A stretch of DNA of 6,283 bases from Phycisphaerales bacterium (GTDB lineage Bacteria > Planctomycetota > Phycisphaerae > Tepidisphaerales > Tepidisphaeraceae): positions 1 to 6,283 of the forward strand of contig JAQGHJ010000312.1 in NCBI GenBank assembly GCA_028288905.1. The letters are read 5' to 3'. Positions 5,836-6,283 of this stretch are shown in pieces (the first letter of the stretch is position 1; each line of letters starts with the position of its first letter). Both the position numbers and the translations under genes were made by a program. The notes below the pieces were generated by a model. It ran no database searches. It saw only the letters and a program-made list of their open reading frames with translations, and was not told the origin of the DNA.

Positions 5836-6283
5836 TTAAGCGCCGGCCCCAACCGGGGCGGGCGCCGCCGCGACCGTTGCCGGGCCGTCCTCCGCAGCTC
5901 GGGACGCGGCGCCGTCGCCGCTGGCGGCCGGCGCGTCGGCCCGCTCCTCGTCCTCGTCGCCCGGGGCCGGGTCGGCCTTGCGGACGAGCAGCAGCGAGCA
6001 CCCGACGGCCGCCGCCAGCCGCTCGGGCCGCAGGCCGAACCGGTGCGACGCCAGCCCCCACTCCTCGTCGGCCCCGACGATCATCAGGTCGAACCCGCCG
6101 GCCTCCCGCAGGACGGCCTCGACCGGGTCGGCGTCCCGGACCACCCGGAACTCGACCGCGGTCCCCTGCCCCGGCTCCGGGAAGGCCCGGGAGACGGCGG
6201 CCGACGCCTTGGCGGACGCCCCGCCCCCGTCCGCCGGGCGGTCCGGGCGGACGACGTGCAGCACCGTCACCGCGCTGCCTGCC
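5836..6283 (-). CDS. Universal stress protein domain, C-terminal part of a gene running off the right edge
   Basis: The frame is open from the right edge to TAA at 5838-5836. The edge residues AGSA lead directly into VTVLHVVRPD, the second strand of a Usp domain, so the true start lies outside the window; the GTG at 6270-6268 would cut the fold. FDLMIVGADEEWGLASHRFG and LAAAVGCSLLLVRK match the last half of the domain. The ATP-binding motif G-x2-G-x9-G-(S/T) is degenerate: GADEEWG lacks the second Gly and FGLRP has Leu for Ser/Thr, so ATP binding is doubtful. A tail of about 45 residues after LLLVRK is acidic then Ala/Pro-rich and probably disordered. The gene may be a stand-alone stress protein or the C-terminal Usp domain of a transporter; the window cannot tell. 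Confidence 0.75.
   Translation of the reverse strand, partial: AGSAVTVLHVVRPDRPADGGGASAKASAAVSRAFPEPGQGTAVEFRVVRDADPVEAVLREAGGFDLMIVGADEEWGLASHRFGLRPERLAAAVGCSLLLVRKADPAPGDEDEERADAPAASGDGAASRAAEDGPATVAAAPAPVGAGA

Noticed and set aside
1..6283. tRNA or rRNA genes
   Set aside because: No cloverleaf with a TTCGANNC-type arm and acceptor pairing, and no conserved rRNA stretch, could be found by eye on either strand.

Overview
The window is very GC-rich DNA (visibly near 70% G+C, estimated by eye) with strong G/C third-position bias, so long open frames on every strand are expected by chance. The protein content, the GC level and an interspersed repeat carrying the palindromic phrase TCATCCTGAGCGGAGCGAAG point to an environmental bacterium, most likely a planctomycete of the Gemmata type. 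This assignment is an inference; no rRNA or marker gene is present.

Left part (1-2605, + strand) is a nucleotide-sugar module that works on GDP-mannose. It starts with the last 24 codons of a gene that looks like GDP-mannose 4,6-dehydratase (gmd). Next is a complete GDP-L-fucose synthase (fcl, 141-1097) with all catalytic residues in place. After a 470-base gene-free stretch comes a complete homologue of the plant enzyme GDP-mannose 3,5-epimerase (1568-2605), again with its full catalytic set. Together these would turn GDP-mannose into GDP-L-fucose by one branch and GDP-L-galactose (with some GDP-L-gulose) by the other.

Middle part (2606-4584) begins with a gene-free stretch holding a perfect 14-bp hairpin and a 188-bp nested palindrome, an interspersed repeat of MITE or REP type. 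It is followed by a GT4-type glycosyltransferase (3040-4347) of the kind found in exopolysaccharide and O-antigen clusters, a plausible user of the activated sugars. A 45-residue lipoprotein gene with a clear ribosome binding site and lipobox follows at 4447-4584.

Right part (4585-6283, - strand) holds a fructosamine-kinase family gene (4687-5709) with an unusual P-loop and a disordered insertion, and the 3' end of a gene with a universal-stress-protein domain that runs off the right edge (5836-6283). These two genes converge on the sugar and lipoprotein genes and look functionally separate from them.

No tRNA, rRNA, CRISPR array, transposase, phage gene or defence system was seen. The parts most worth following up are the plant-type epimerase beside the fucose pathway, the nested palindrome, and the small lipoprotein.
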